From Larix sibirica (lineage: Eukaryota; Streptophyta; Pinopsida; Pinales; Pinaceae), in the NCBI GenBank assembly GCA_004151065.3, contig NWUY0300016765.1:9136-43842 (forward strand): a stretch of 34,707 bases of DNA, read 5' to 3'. Within the stretch, counting starts at the first letter, position 1. Each line of letters opens with the position of its first letter. A model generated the notes under the pieces. It ran no database searches and was not told the DNA's origin. It saw only the letters and a list, made by a program, of their open reading frames with translations. Shown here piece after piece: positions 9,961 to 19,788 of the stretch. Position numbers and translations under genes: made by a program.

Positions 9961-11191
9961 GCTTCTGTCCTATGGGGGTTCTAATAGAATGCCACTGAAG
10001 TAGTTGGTGAGATCTTGTTCTATCTCCACATGAATTTTGAGCCTAGTGCCCTATTGATTATGGGGAAAGTGGACCCTATTTTGACTTATCATTTGCATGG
10101 TGGTTTGGTGAAAGAATATAGTGTTTTTGTCCCCCTCTTTGATGGATCTTGGATTTTTGTTTCCATAGAGATTGTCATGTTGGTTGCGAGCCATGATCTT
10201 TTCTCAAAGAACGATTTCCTTTTTTTTGAGGTATTCAATCATTCATGTCACACATGTCCATGATTTCTTGTTGGAGTGCTACGATTTTTCGTTCCATAAA
10301 CGATTTTGTGTTCCTAAACTCCTTTTGTTCCATTGTTTGAGCTTGATTTTAATGCTTTTGATATTTTTCAAGAGTTTATACTTTTTGGTTCCTTAGAAGT
10401 TGTTGTCCTTTCTCCACAATTCCACATTTTTTTTGAAATTTTAGGTGTGTGATATAGAGTTTCTCAAACTTGAACATAGTCGATTTTAGTGTTTTGTCAC
10501 CGTCCCATTACACCAATATAGGCCATTGGTTTGAGCTTGCATCGGGTAGCACCTATGCCGTGATATTGTAACCATTGATCTAGAAATATTTGTCAAGTTG
10601 TACCGCTCTTCTCTAGGTCTCCTCATGATTGGTGTTCCAAGTGAACATTGCATTTACCGTGGGAATTTCTACTAGCCTCAAAGAGTCAATGACTTATCTA
10701 AAATGCTCACTGTCTTCACTTAATATTTTGGCACCCCCTGTCCTTGTATCCATTGAGGTTATGAGGTTGACGTATCCATTCATTATCCATTTTATCCTTA
10801 TAGTGATTCCGACAATGCTTGGAGGGTGTTTAGTTAATATCCCTTGTGGTGGAGTACTAGAGGCCTATAGGCATTGGTGATTATGTTTTGCTCCTTGGAT
10901 CTTATTTCTTTGAAGGTTCTTGAGATAATTTTTTCCACTATTAGATCTACTATGATGAGTCTTTTTGGATTTCATGCCAAGGCCATGTCCCCTACCATGC
11001 TATCAAATTTTATTTAATGGAGATTGCATCCATTCCAACATCTTTTTGTTATATTAAGCATACTTTTGGAGTTGCATTTGGTTTCTTGTAGAAGCGCGAT
11101 CTATTTTTTTTTTTGTAGGATTTTGTTTTGTCAAGAAATAGTGTTTTAATTTGATGCTATGGCTTCTTACATTCTATGATATGAATTTCAT

Positions 11192-12634
11192 ATTTAACTA
11201 GATGGGGAATAGATCAGATACTTATCGGAGAAATCCTAGTCCGACTTAAGAGTCGATTTAAAGGGACTCTATTTTTTCTATTTTTTGCTTGTTAGTCTTC
11301 TCCCTTGGCTTTCCCCTTTCCCCATTCTTCTCACTCAATGAGAGATATTGTTTTGATATCCAATGTGTGCCGCTAACTTATTCTAGAGGTGCCTCATCCC
11401 CATTTGGTCCTTTTTGTGTGACCTCTTTGTATAACTGTGTGATCTTCTACCTAGGGGGGGAGGTTATTTAGGTATCATACTTTCCATTTTTGTGTCTTCT
11501 ATATTGTCATTAGATTCCTCTCAATTTGTTGGATGATATTGTCACATCACCAATTTTATCTTCATTGTTCTATATTTGCATGGTCTCTCATTGTTCTGTT
11601 TCTTTTGTTTTCATTCTTTTATTTTGTAAGTTCTTTGTTGGGGATGGGTTAGGGGTGTCTTCTTGCCTTTGTTTTGCATAAGCATATTCTTTTTCTTTTT
11701 TGTTGGATGTTGCTTGCTTCTCTTCAAGGCTACATTCTTTCTAAGAAAATATTGTTTCCAGTTGAGGGTTCAAGATTATTTTTTCTTTGGAAGTTATTTG
11801 CACAAGGGATTGAGATTTGTTTTGGTTGGTTTTCCTCTTTTCTTGGGTTTTTAGAAACCCCTCCTTATTCTCCACCATTTATGTATTATCTTCTTCGTTG
11901 GCCTCATTTTTGGGGTAGCGTTGAAAGGAATGGTTGTGTTCATGGAATTTTCTGCAATGGAATGGTATGTGCTCATAGTCAACAAATTGGTAAGTGATGT
12001 GGATTGATTTAGGGAGGGCCTTAGAGACATTCATGTATGTGTAGATTTGGGTGTAAGAGGTGTATCTTCCTAATTTCATTACTTCATAGGTTTTGACATG
12101 GGGGTATAGTTTGTTTATTATGCCCTTCATTGTGTTTTCATCCTAGAATCCCTCTAGCAGTGAGTATATGTAGATCTAGATGAGGGCCTAGGTGAGGTCC
12201 ACTTGTTTTGGATTGAAGCATTCTACCTAGTAATGTAGGTGGATCCCAACATAGTTGTCAAAATAGGGACCATCCTTAAATATTTGGTTAGTGTACTCTA
12301 TATTGGTGAATATGGCCTTAAAGGACCCCTTTTAATCAAGTTTTAGCTCTATGCCCCCTTTAGGATTTCATTGAGTGTCGATCCACCAAGTCAAGGATTT
12401 CTCTGTTGGTCAAATACTCTAAATTTTTGAATCATTGCATGAGCATGCCTATATTGGATGTAGTTGTTGACGTGCATGGATGTTACCTCATAGCAACGAC
12501 TTGCTACTGTTTTTGCTAAACAATTGTGGGGTTTCCTCTTAAGTTTGTTTGGGTTGTAGTTATGATGGATAAAGCTCCATAGTGCATTCCATTATGACCA
12601 TGGCCTTGAAGGAGGCAGGGTTTACCTCTCCCAT
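11192..12634 (-). pseudogene. LINE ORF1 with DUF4283-like domain and degenerate zinc knuckle
   Basis: ORF1 proteins of plant L1 elements bind the element RNA. A possible start codon is at 12634-12632 (MGEVNPASFK). Pieces of a DUF4283-like domain follow in shifting frames (GPYFDNYVGIHL). The clearest stretch, 12130-11879, contains YTSYTQIYTYMNVSKALPKS and then YEHIPFHCRKFHEH, the knuckle. The expected CxxC reads C-R-K-F and the last Cys reads Tyr, so metal binding is lost. After the knuckle comes a Lys/Glu/Asn-rich linker of about 200 codons with many stops, ending near the ORF2 start. The order of blocks makes the call firm despite the decay. Confidence 0.75.
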
Positions 12635-12903
12635 CTCTAAGGAAGCTTTCAGAGGAAGTGGTGAGCCACTTTTCTTACAACCATTTCATTTCAATCACTA
12701 TAGTTTCATTTCTAATCATCGTTTTTTAAAGTAATGTAATGCTATTATTGTTTCCATAGTGTATGCTTTTAATCTTTTAAAAAACACAAGTAGGTTGATG
12801 TCACCATGGTTTGACCATATTTAGTGTTGTACTTAGAGTAACAATTCAATAACATGTTTCATTTCATAATTAAGAGGATACACATTAGGTTGGTATTGGT
12901 ATA

Positions 12904-12961
12904 GTTAGACAATAATTGGAACAAAATAAGACATTGTTAGACAATAATTAGAGCAAAATAG
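12904..12961. repeat. 32-bp tandem duplication
   Basis: GTTAGACAATAATT followed by a GAACAAAATA-like segment occurs at 12904 and again at 12936, period 32, with small differences. Confidence 0.7.
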
Positions 12962-13145
12962 TACCCTGATTGCTATGCCAGTCACCTATATCAAAGAGGA
13001 TGATGCTAGAATGAAATAAATCATGAAAGAAACCACCAAATAATACTTTGATGAATTATAAAGACCAAAGAACTTAGGATCAATGATAGATTACAACGAG
13101 AATGCTTAGAGATTAACCTTTTCAGTTGAAGATGTCAACAACAAC

Positions 13146-13220
13146 CAACAAATTCAATATTAAATATATGAGAGTGATAATTAGACAACAAATTCAATAT
13201 TGAATTGATGAAAGTGATAA
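13146..13220. repeat. 40-bp tandem duplication
   Basis: CAACAAATTCAATATT followed by a GTGATAA-ending segment occurs at 13146 and 13186, period 40, with a few mismatches. Confidence 0.75.
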
Positions 13221-13436
13221 GCGAATTTGATTGGATGTGGAGATTCATTCTCACACTAAGTTGAGGAATGATGTTAGCATCCATGTAAAATAAAATTCAT
13301 TCACATAAAAATGAAATAAAAAGAAAATTAAATTGTAAATATTCTTTTGATGCAAGATATCTTATATGCAAGAGTAATAAGTTACATGGATCTCTCTTAT
13401 TAGTCCCTGTCAAGGTAAGGATATACTTTTCATTTA

Positions 13437-13458
13437 AAAGTCAAAATCTTTTGACTTT
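13437..13458. repeat. perfect 10-bp hairpin
   Basis: AAAGTCAAAA and its reverse complement TTTTGACTTT are separated by TC. No T-run or gene context suggests a specific role. Confidence 0.7.
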
Positions 13459-13715
13459 ATATTAATTTTTAATTTTTATGTTGTTTATTGTAAAATTTTG
13501 CAATGTTTGCAAATAAATAACTATTAAATTAAATTTTTAAAAATTTGAAAATATATTTTTTAATTTTTTAAAAAAGAAAATCAGATTTTCTTATTGGTAA
13601 AGTACGCTTGGGATTTGACAAATCCCTGGAGAAGGTTTTGTAATTTTTGGAAATAAAATTATTTAAAAATTATTAAAAAAATTCAATAATTTTACAAGTC
13701 ATCACAAACATTAAA

Positions 13716-14060
13716 TCATTTTTTTATTAAGTGGTGGCATGGCAGACATGATGGTTTATTCATTTCGGATCCAGACCTTCCTCTCAGAATCGCCATTGAT
13801 GCCAAGCTCAATGAGTGGCGATGGGAAGCCTGCTCTACGAAGTAGGTAGCACTATAACTTACACTTAGCTCAGGTAGCCCATGAAGATGAAAGTAGACCA
13901 CTTAATCTTCAGCCGCTGCTTCTGTCTGCTTTGATGCTGCTTGCTCAATTCTGAGTCAACCGGCCGGCTATGTAATAAACAAGCTATGCCTCTCTCTTCC
14001 CCTAATTTATACCTCTGTTACCTTAACTGCAGGGTCTATCTACCAGGGTCCATTAAATCT
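13716..14060. other. GC-richer island of unknown origin
   Basis: About 340 bases with higher GC and more CpG than the surrounding DNA, including CAACCGGCCGGCTATG near 13960 and a C/T-rich stretch (CCTCTCTCTTCCCC) near 13988. The minus frame 13901-13716 and a short plus frame are both open but show no domain I recognise. It could be a decayed exon or promoter, or part of an unidentified repeat. Confidence 0.35.
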
Positions 14061-15595
14061 TAATTTATAATACTTATTTGATAACTTGTTATTCATTGAA
14101 TTTTTAATAGATTTGATTATTAAAGTAAAAGTTTTTTAATTTACACTATATTTCTATCCATTTTATTTCTTTATACATATAAAGAGTCATACTTAAGCAT
14201 GCTATGAACTAAAATATTTTGAATCTTATACTTTAGATGCCTTTTAATTTAATTAATATTTGTTTATTTTAATCTAATTACCATTTATTTAGTGGCTTGG
14301 TTAATGAATTTGACTAATCTTACTTAAATTGTGGATGAGTTTAAAAATTGAAATGGGAAACCATCATGACGTATTCACTACACACATCATACATTATATA
14401 ATTAAAGGGAAATTTTGTCTTTGACCCAATGTAAAGAATCTCCACACCTTCTTTAATGTGAGTATCTATTTGGTTGAAGGTTCATTTATGGGAAATCCAC
14501 CTGCTAGATGCCATCTCCCTTGGCATTAGCATCATCTATAAAATTGTCTTTGTACTTGGAAAATTCACAGGTTTCTTTCAATTCATGGTTCATTACGAAA
14601 GGCCGATTCATTCGCAATGCACACTAAGAAATATGCTAGGAGACCTTATTGAGTAAGACTATGAGTTTCTTAAGCCAAAGCCCTAATGTTAGTAAGAGAT
14701 AAAATTGAACTGGTCTCATCAAATTCACAAGAACATTTCTTACCCAGCTATAGGACAAAATCCAGACACAGAACAAATTGCAGAAATCCCAACTTATCTC
14801 TACCCTCAGAAAAATAAAAATTGGTTTTTCAATGAACATGCCGAAATGAAAATATTTTTTTAAGGGAGATGAAACTCTGAGATCCTATTTCATTTCCGTC
14901 TCTTTGAATGATCAAAATTCTCCTGAACATTTGACTTGAGAGTTGGAATTGTAAAGACAAATGGCTTCATGAATACCCAAAGGATGCCTGGATATTCCTT
15001 GGCATGGGATGCGACGAAGAGAATGCAATGAGAAAAGAAATCAATGACTAAAATGAGCAAATCAACCACTTCCCTAAACATTCCCATCCATACCCAATTA
15101 GTGCCATTGAAAATATGTCTTTGAATACAAGTGGTGTTCGAATTCCAAAGTCAAATGGAGTGCGCGCGGTATCGATCTCATTTTTTTGCACTTGTTTGTC
15201 TAAAGCATAAATCTTTCAATGGTATTCTTGTTATTTTTAAATTTTCTGATTGAACAACAATCGGATGAAGGCATTTCTCATTCCATGTGACGTCCATACA
15301 ATGTTTGCAAGCTCTTGTAATAGTGGTTAATGTAAGGTAGGTGTGGCCGTGGTGTTTCAAATCTCACCAACTTTGTGTTGGCGTGTACAATTAGATGGTT
15401 GGATTGATTTTGCTAACCAAGAATATGCCATTTTATTTTGAATTTATGCTGGTGGGGATGAGGGCTCAGACATAACTAGGTGTTGTTGAATGCGATATAT
15501 TTATTCTCAATGATACTTTTTACTGGAAAATTAGTATAAGTAAGATTAATTGTTATTGTAATTGAATTGGATTTTTGTGTAACATTAAACTTTGA
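14061..15595. other. unassigned DNA with short minus-strand frames
   Basis: Open frames of 60-67 codons lie on the minus strand at 14839-14636, 15087-14890 and 15360-15178. They could be decayed parts of one minus-strand coding sequence, but I recognise no domain. The middle one is hydrophobic (LLILVIDFFSHCILFVAS), like a membrane segment or simply T-rich DNA. No repeat ends are visible. Confidence 0.3.
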
Positions 15596-16280
15596 ACCAT
15601 GTTGATAGAATTTAAGAATAGTTTACCTGTTAGTTTACATAATGTAAATTGGGGCTACTTTGCACTAGCAGAGATCAAATGTGATGTGAAGTGGCTTTGC
15701 ACAACATTTTGTCAAAGTTTTGTGATAAACTCAACTTGTTTTTTTAATCTATTTATTTTTCTAGTGAAACACTTTCTGATGAGGGACTATAAAGCTCTGG
15801 AGCATGTACAATGGACACACCAATTGCATTTACAATGAGCACAACAATTTCGTAAATGTGACACATCACTCAGTTGTAAGATTGATGAACTTAGTTTTAA
15901 TACCAAGGATGGACACTATTGTAATACTGATGGGCATAGTAGTAAGACCGACACATGCAATCAGAAGAGTGACGAAAAGTGGCCCTTCTACAACCTGCCA
16001 GGTGGTTGATTTTGTCGTAAGAATGAACAACGTTCATCGCAAGACTGGTGGATAGTGACACCAGTGAAAATTTCCAAACAGACTGTTGTCATCATAAGAG
16101 TGACACTTTTTTCATTGTTATAGTGACACTCTTTTATGGCGCAAGACCGATGAGGGGACAAGCCCTTTGAAAGAAAGATAGAGTCAATTCGACAAAAATG
16201 TGAACCTATTGAAGTTGAACTTGTGACTCTTTTGCGACGGAATATTGTCGCTAAATCATTGTAAATTTGTGCAAATATAG
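15596..16280. repeat. region of recurring short motifs, possible DNA-transposon subterminal sequence
   Basis: The motif AGTGACA or a close variant recurs (about 15857, 15968, 16054, 16097, 16122). A second motif resembling AAGACCGATG recurs (about 15878, 15943, 16039, 16143). A small hairpin GCGAC-GGAATATT-GTCGC lies at 16234-16251. Such dispersed short repeats and GCGAC hairpins are common in subterminal regions of plant DNA transposons. No terminal inverted repeat was found, so this is tentative. Confidence 0.3.
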
Positions 16281-16327
16281 TATTGGTAGCAACATCTTGT
16301 TCATAGTATTCCAGTGCTAATAACAAA

Positions 16328-17227
16328 TTACCTTTCCATGCATATAATGAACCATAATGCTGCTACCTCTGAAACAACATCTATTACTCCAAGAACGTGT
16401 CCACTACCAACACCCTCTGAGAAGACTCCATGATCTGCGAATGCAATAGAAATATGTACAACAATTATATTATACCCTTCACTACTAAATTCCTTTGTGA
16501 GGTGTTGAACAACTAATTGCAACTGAACACTCAAAAGAAGCACACAAGGGTAAACCAATGGATCTTTCCCATTCTTAGTGTAGTATGTAGGATCATTTTT
16601 TTTAAAAATAATTTTGAAGATATTCTAGATTGTATGGTGACATGCCATTGCAGAATTCTAATAAAGATGGACATGTACTACTACCAACTTCCTTTGTGAG
16701 GTGTTGAACAACTAACTACAACTAAACACTCAAAAGAACCACGTAGGGGTAAACTAACAGACCTTTCCCATTGTTAGTGTAGTTTGTAGGCTCAAATTTG
16801 TTCAAATAATTTTGAATATCTTTTAAACTCTGTGGTGATAGGCCATCGCAGAATTCTAATAAAGATGAAGATGTGCCACCAATGCCACAGATAATAGCTA
16901 GTTTGAACCACAAGAAATATTCAATAGTACTGAGAAACATTGGAAGGTATCTACGCAACCAATCAATTTGTTTTCGGTTACCAAAGACAATAGAGTACAC
17001 TAGCAACTTATTTTTTCATACCCAACCCTCCCTAATTGATCCCCCATTCTTAACATCCAACATATTAAGGATAGATGGATGCTAGATTCAAACTTGATTT
17101 CTCGAAAAAAAGCGGAGACCCTGACACTAAAATATACGTTGTTCTCAAAGAATCTATAGGTGTAGTTGAATGTGTTGGAGTATTTTAATGAAGCATTCAT
17201 ATCATGTCTAATGTCTATGATCTCCAT
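16328..17227 (-). pseudogene. unrecognised decayed coding sequence, minus strand
   Basis: Three minus-strand open segments (17227-17000, 17006-16722, 16558-16328) follow one another with frame changes and could be remnants of one protein. Visible text includes FYSVR-like and LLEFCDGLSPQSLKDIQNYL, GKGLLVYPYVVLLSV and QLQLVVQHLTKEFSSEGYNI. I do not recognise the family. A 199-bp tandem duplication inside it repeats the LVYP-VLLSV segment, and since 199 is not a multiple of three the duplication shifts the frame. It could be a host pseudogene or an unidentified transposon gene. Confidence 0.3.
16480..16877. repeat. 199-bp tandem duplication
   Basis: The segment beginning TCCTTTGTGAGGTGTTGAAC at 16491 recurs at 16690 and continues through CTTTCCCATT(C/G)TTAGTGTAG to GCAGAATTCTAATAAAGATG. 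The period is 199 bases, with roughly 80-85 percent identity by eye. Confidence 0.85.
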
Positions 17228-19128
17228 TACTTTATTCTATAAATTACTATATCTAACTACAAGTTAACCTAGAATAACCTCGATATAACACTTTACCTTA
17301 ATACTGTGTATTAGTGCCATTACTTACTACTTATATGATACTAGTATTACCATTGATTCATAGGATTAGTAAAAAAAAAAAAGCTATAAACATTACATAC
17401 ATACTTCTTATACATGTCATTTCTATGAGTATTACTACCATTAGTGTGATATGTGTACCCATTCATCCCTTACTCATGTGTATCGCACAGTTTGATATGC
17501 TCACCCAATAAACTCTAATTTGGCATAGACACAATGGACATACCACTGGTATCTTACACTTAGAACTAATGGCATTACTAATATATACCATAGCCGAGTC
17601 GAATACTCTGATTTACCATATGGAATAACGGAAATCTAGGGATTCACTACAATACGTGGTAATAAGTATTAGACGTCACTATTGTTCTATCATCACTTAT
17701 TCAATGGATTTGGTACTAAGTGTAGCTTATGCATTAGAAAGAATCATTTCAATTCTTTTTTATTATATGAAGCAATACACTTTATTTGTTGGGATCTGCT
17801 ATAAGCAGTGCTATTATTAATTTGATTGAATCATTGATGTAATTGTTAGATGTGTCAACATAGAGAAATCAAGGCATTCCTTAATGATGTACATAATGAA
17901 TTGATTGTTGAGTAATAAATTGATTTGTTTTGATACAAATAAAAATGCCTTGGATTGAAGGGCTCAATACCACCATTGAACACAAATTAATGGTGTTGGC
18001 ATGAGGAATTTGGTTGTGTCTTTTGTTGAAGAAAATTGAATGGAAATTGTGGAAGGGATTGGAGAAATATAATGGCTACATTATTCCTCTTGATTATTAT
18101 CTCTAGGTGACCATTTGTAACCAACACATGTACACGCATTAGAGATATTTTGGAATATGATGGAATGGTAAAGTTCTTCCCATTATCAACATTGAAAGTA
18201 AATTTTCCCATTTCATGCTTCTTCATAAAATAAATTAGCTTTCTTTTGGTGAGGTAACTGGAGGCTAAAGTAAATCCCCGATATGGCTCAATCTTTGAAT
18301 ATGTTAGGATGTCACCTTTGGAGAATAGAGGAGAACTCTCCTTAGTTACAACAAGCCAAGGAATAATAGCTATGAATCCTGGAGATGCTATATGATTTTG
18401 TGTGCAGTGAAATTATCTTCCTCCCGAGAATTATACTGTATTCCTCATATATATTCAATTGGTGATCATACTTATAATAAAATGCTATGTGGTATACTAT
18501 TAAAGTTTCCAAGCAACACCACCTCACAGTTGGGATTATGTATCTGATTTCATAAGTGTTATGGGAGAATGGTCACTAAAAACATTTTTTCCCCTCTAAA
18601 GTATTTACATAATCACCTCAATTAGGTTTTTTCTTTGTATCTCAAGAGTATCATCAAAATCAAATGTTGTTGGGTATGTTGTGATCTTTGTTCAAAGGTA
18701 ACCTATATAAAATTGTGTGTACAATATGTCAACTATTTGCATAGCGTGATGAGGGATTCTACCTAGTGCACTTGAAGTAATCTTGAGAGGATTAACTATG
18801 TTTAAGCCAATTGAATGGCTTTCGAGCCCCTCCCTTTATGAAACATCTATGAGACAAAATCAATGACCATATTTTCAAATATTTTTACAACATCTTCATC
18901 AAATACTTTGATGCAGTTCCAAACAACACCAAGATTTTAACTTCTGGGATAGCCTTTCATTGAAATGCATATTTTCCTCTTAGCAACGATCTGATAGATA
19001 TGGTGTATGATTCTTCTAGAGTTGTAGTAAAAGATTATTACCATTCCATTACATGGACACGAGGGACACATACTAATATGCATGTGTTATCACTCTAGGA
19101 GTCCTTCTAGGCTGTAACTCGAAGAAGC
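17228..19128. other. unassigned DNA
   Basis: No supported gene on either strand. The part at 17290-17720 is rich in degenerate variants of TATTAGTG and TACCATTA. The part at 18800-19070 has short minus frames without a recognised domain. The n at 19129 ends the region. Confidence 0.4.
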
Positions 19129-19129
19129 N
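19129..19129. other. ambiguous base at the edge of the CpG repeat
   Basis: The n lies one base before the first 26-bp repeat unit, so the array could be cut or joined here. Confidence 0.5.
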
Positions 19130-19186
19130 GTTTTGTAACTACATAACGCGTACGCGTTTTGTAGTTATATAACGCGTACGCGTTAT
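19130..19186. repeat. 26-bp tandem repeat with ACGCGTACGCGT palindromes
   Basis: Two 26-bp units (19130-19155, 19156-19181) each carry AACGCGTACGCGTT. The second palindrome extends to 18 bases, ATAACGCGTACGCGTTAT, at 19169-19186. ACGCGT fits the CGCG-box consensus (VCGCGB) bound by plant CAMTA factors. A further AACGCGTTATG lies near 19258. Four CpGs per palindrome stand out in this CpG-poor DNA. Confidence 0.8.
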
Positions 19187-19190
19187 GGTT

Positions 19191-19788
19191 ACCTATCCTA
19201 CATGTCTAGTGACATGTCAGGCTCGGGTTTTACCATACCAAGTGCTAAGTATCAGAAACGCGTTATGTTTTTATGTATCAGGAACGAGTTTTGAAAAAGT
19301 AGGATTGCATCTAAAGTGACCCTCATCTTCTTGCACACACCCATATGCTTAAATTTAATATAATATTTACAAAAATAAAAAATTAAAGATAAAAGGTGGG
19401 TTAGGATAGCGAGCGTTTCATGAAGGTGATGCGGCGTTAAGGGGCTGCAGATACAACCCCACATCTCTCATCTTTTCCTTTCTTCTTTTGTCTTTCTCTC
19501 TCCTTATTCCATGCCGAATATTCTAGAGTCAGGAGTGTGGTAGGACTCTCTAACACTCTCTCCTCTACATGGACTATCCAAACGTGAACGAAGTTGAATA
19601 TTCACTAGACCCTTATGAGGGTCATTCAATATTTGTTACATTTTATGTTGGGCAGTTGGTGGATCCAAAAACAACTTGGTAGACAGTGAGGATCAGATAC
19701 CCTCCAGCATGACAGATGGGGTTTCTATCGAAATCTAAGAGAATTTGTACTCCTGTATTTTTTCCATGACCATTTTGCACTCAATACC
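19191..19788 (+). other. probable 5' leader region of the following LINE
   Basis: No coding frame. It contains a C/T-rich stretch (CTTTCTTCTTTTGTCTTTC near 19477) and ends next to the first ORF1. It is absent from the second LINE copy, which starts inside ORF1. It may be LINE 5' UTR or unrelated flank, and the boundary is not visible. Confidence 0.3.

Larger units (their letters stand above)
8590..11191 (-). pseudogene. LINE ORF2: endonuclease, spacer and partial RT, split by an LTR
   Basis: The start is at 11191-11189 (MKFIS-stop-NVR, the endonuclease MKFISWNVRG motif with TGG read as TAG). Further endonuclease motifs are LLQETKCNSK and IITNAYRP. The spacer motif GDKNTIFFHQTT lies near 10100. 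Next come a 21-codon unit repeated in tandem (9960-9835), ESMEV and, after the LTR is skipped, IKEITSSKAL. RT blocks are ILDGVIVSHETLHTLKSS, ILIKLDMS (the motif A continuation is lost by frame change), LVNGVPYVPF and GIRQGNTPSPSLFLI near 8755-8670. Motif C was not found, so the copy is dead. The frames read in plus over this region are shadows. Confidence 0.75.
8590..12660 (-). mobile_element. L1-type LINE, minus strand, interrupted by a solo LTR
   Basis: In minus sense the element reads ORF1 (from 12634), a Lys-rich linker, endonuclease (from 11191), an inter-domain spacer with GDKNT-FFH, then the start of RT. Homology ends near 8590 after the VNGVP and GIRQG blocks, so the 3' half of RT and the 3' UTR are missing. 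A copia LTR at 9253-9797 splits ORF2. The plus strand over this span is conspicuously T-rich, as expected from the A-rich sense strand of a LINE. The element is heavily decayed, with many stops and frame changes. Confidence 0.8.
12661..13715. other. unassigned AT-rich DNA with short duplications
   Basis: No supported gene. It holds two short tandem duplications (12904 and 13146), a perfect hairpin at 13437-13458 and an imperfect one around GGATTTGACAAATCC near 13612. No element ends were recognised. Confidence 0.5.

Noticed and set aside
10015-11997. Plus-strand frames at 10015-10396, 10629-10880, 11289-11471 and 11663-11997
   Set aside because: They are hydrophobic translations of the T-rich antisense strand of the minus LINE. 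Endonuclease and ORF1 motifs are read on the other strand.
14636-15087. Hydrophobic minus frames as a membrane protein gene
   Set aside because: They are short and separated by stops, and T-rich DNA gives such translations by chance. There is no family motif.
17654-17661. CACTACAA as a second CACTA terminus
   Set aside because: An 8-base match is expected about once by chance in a window of this size. Unlike 29810, the match does not extend into AGGAAAA, and the surrounding motifs are too degenerate for a feature call.
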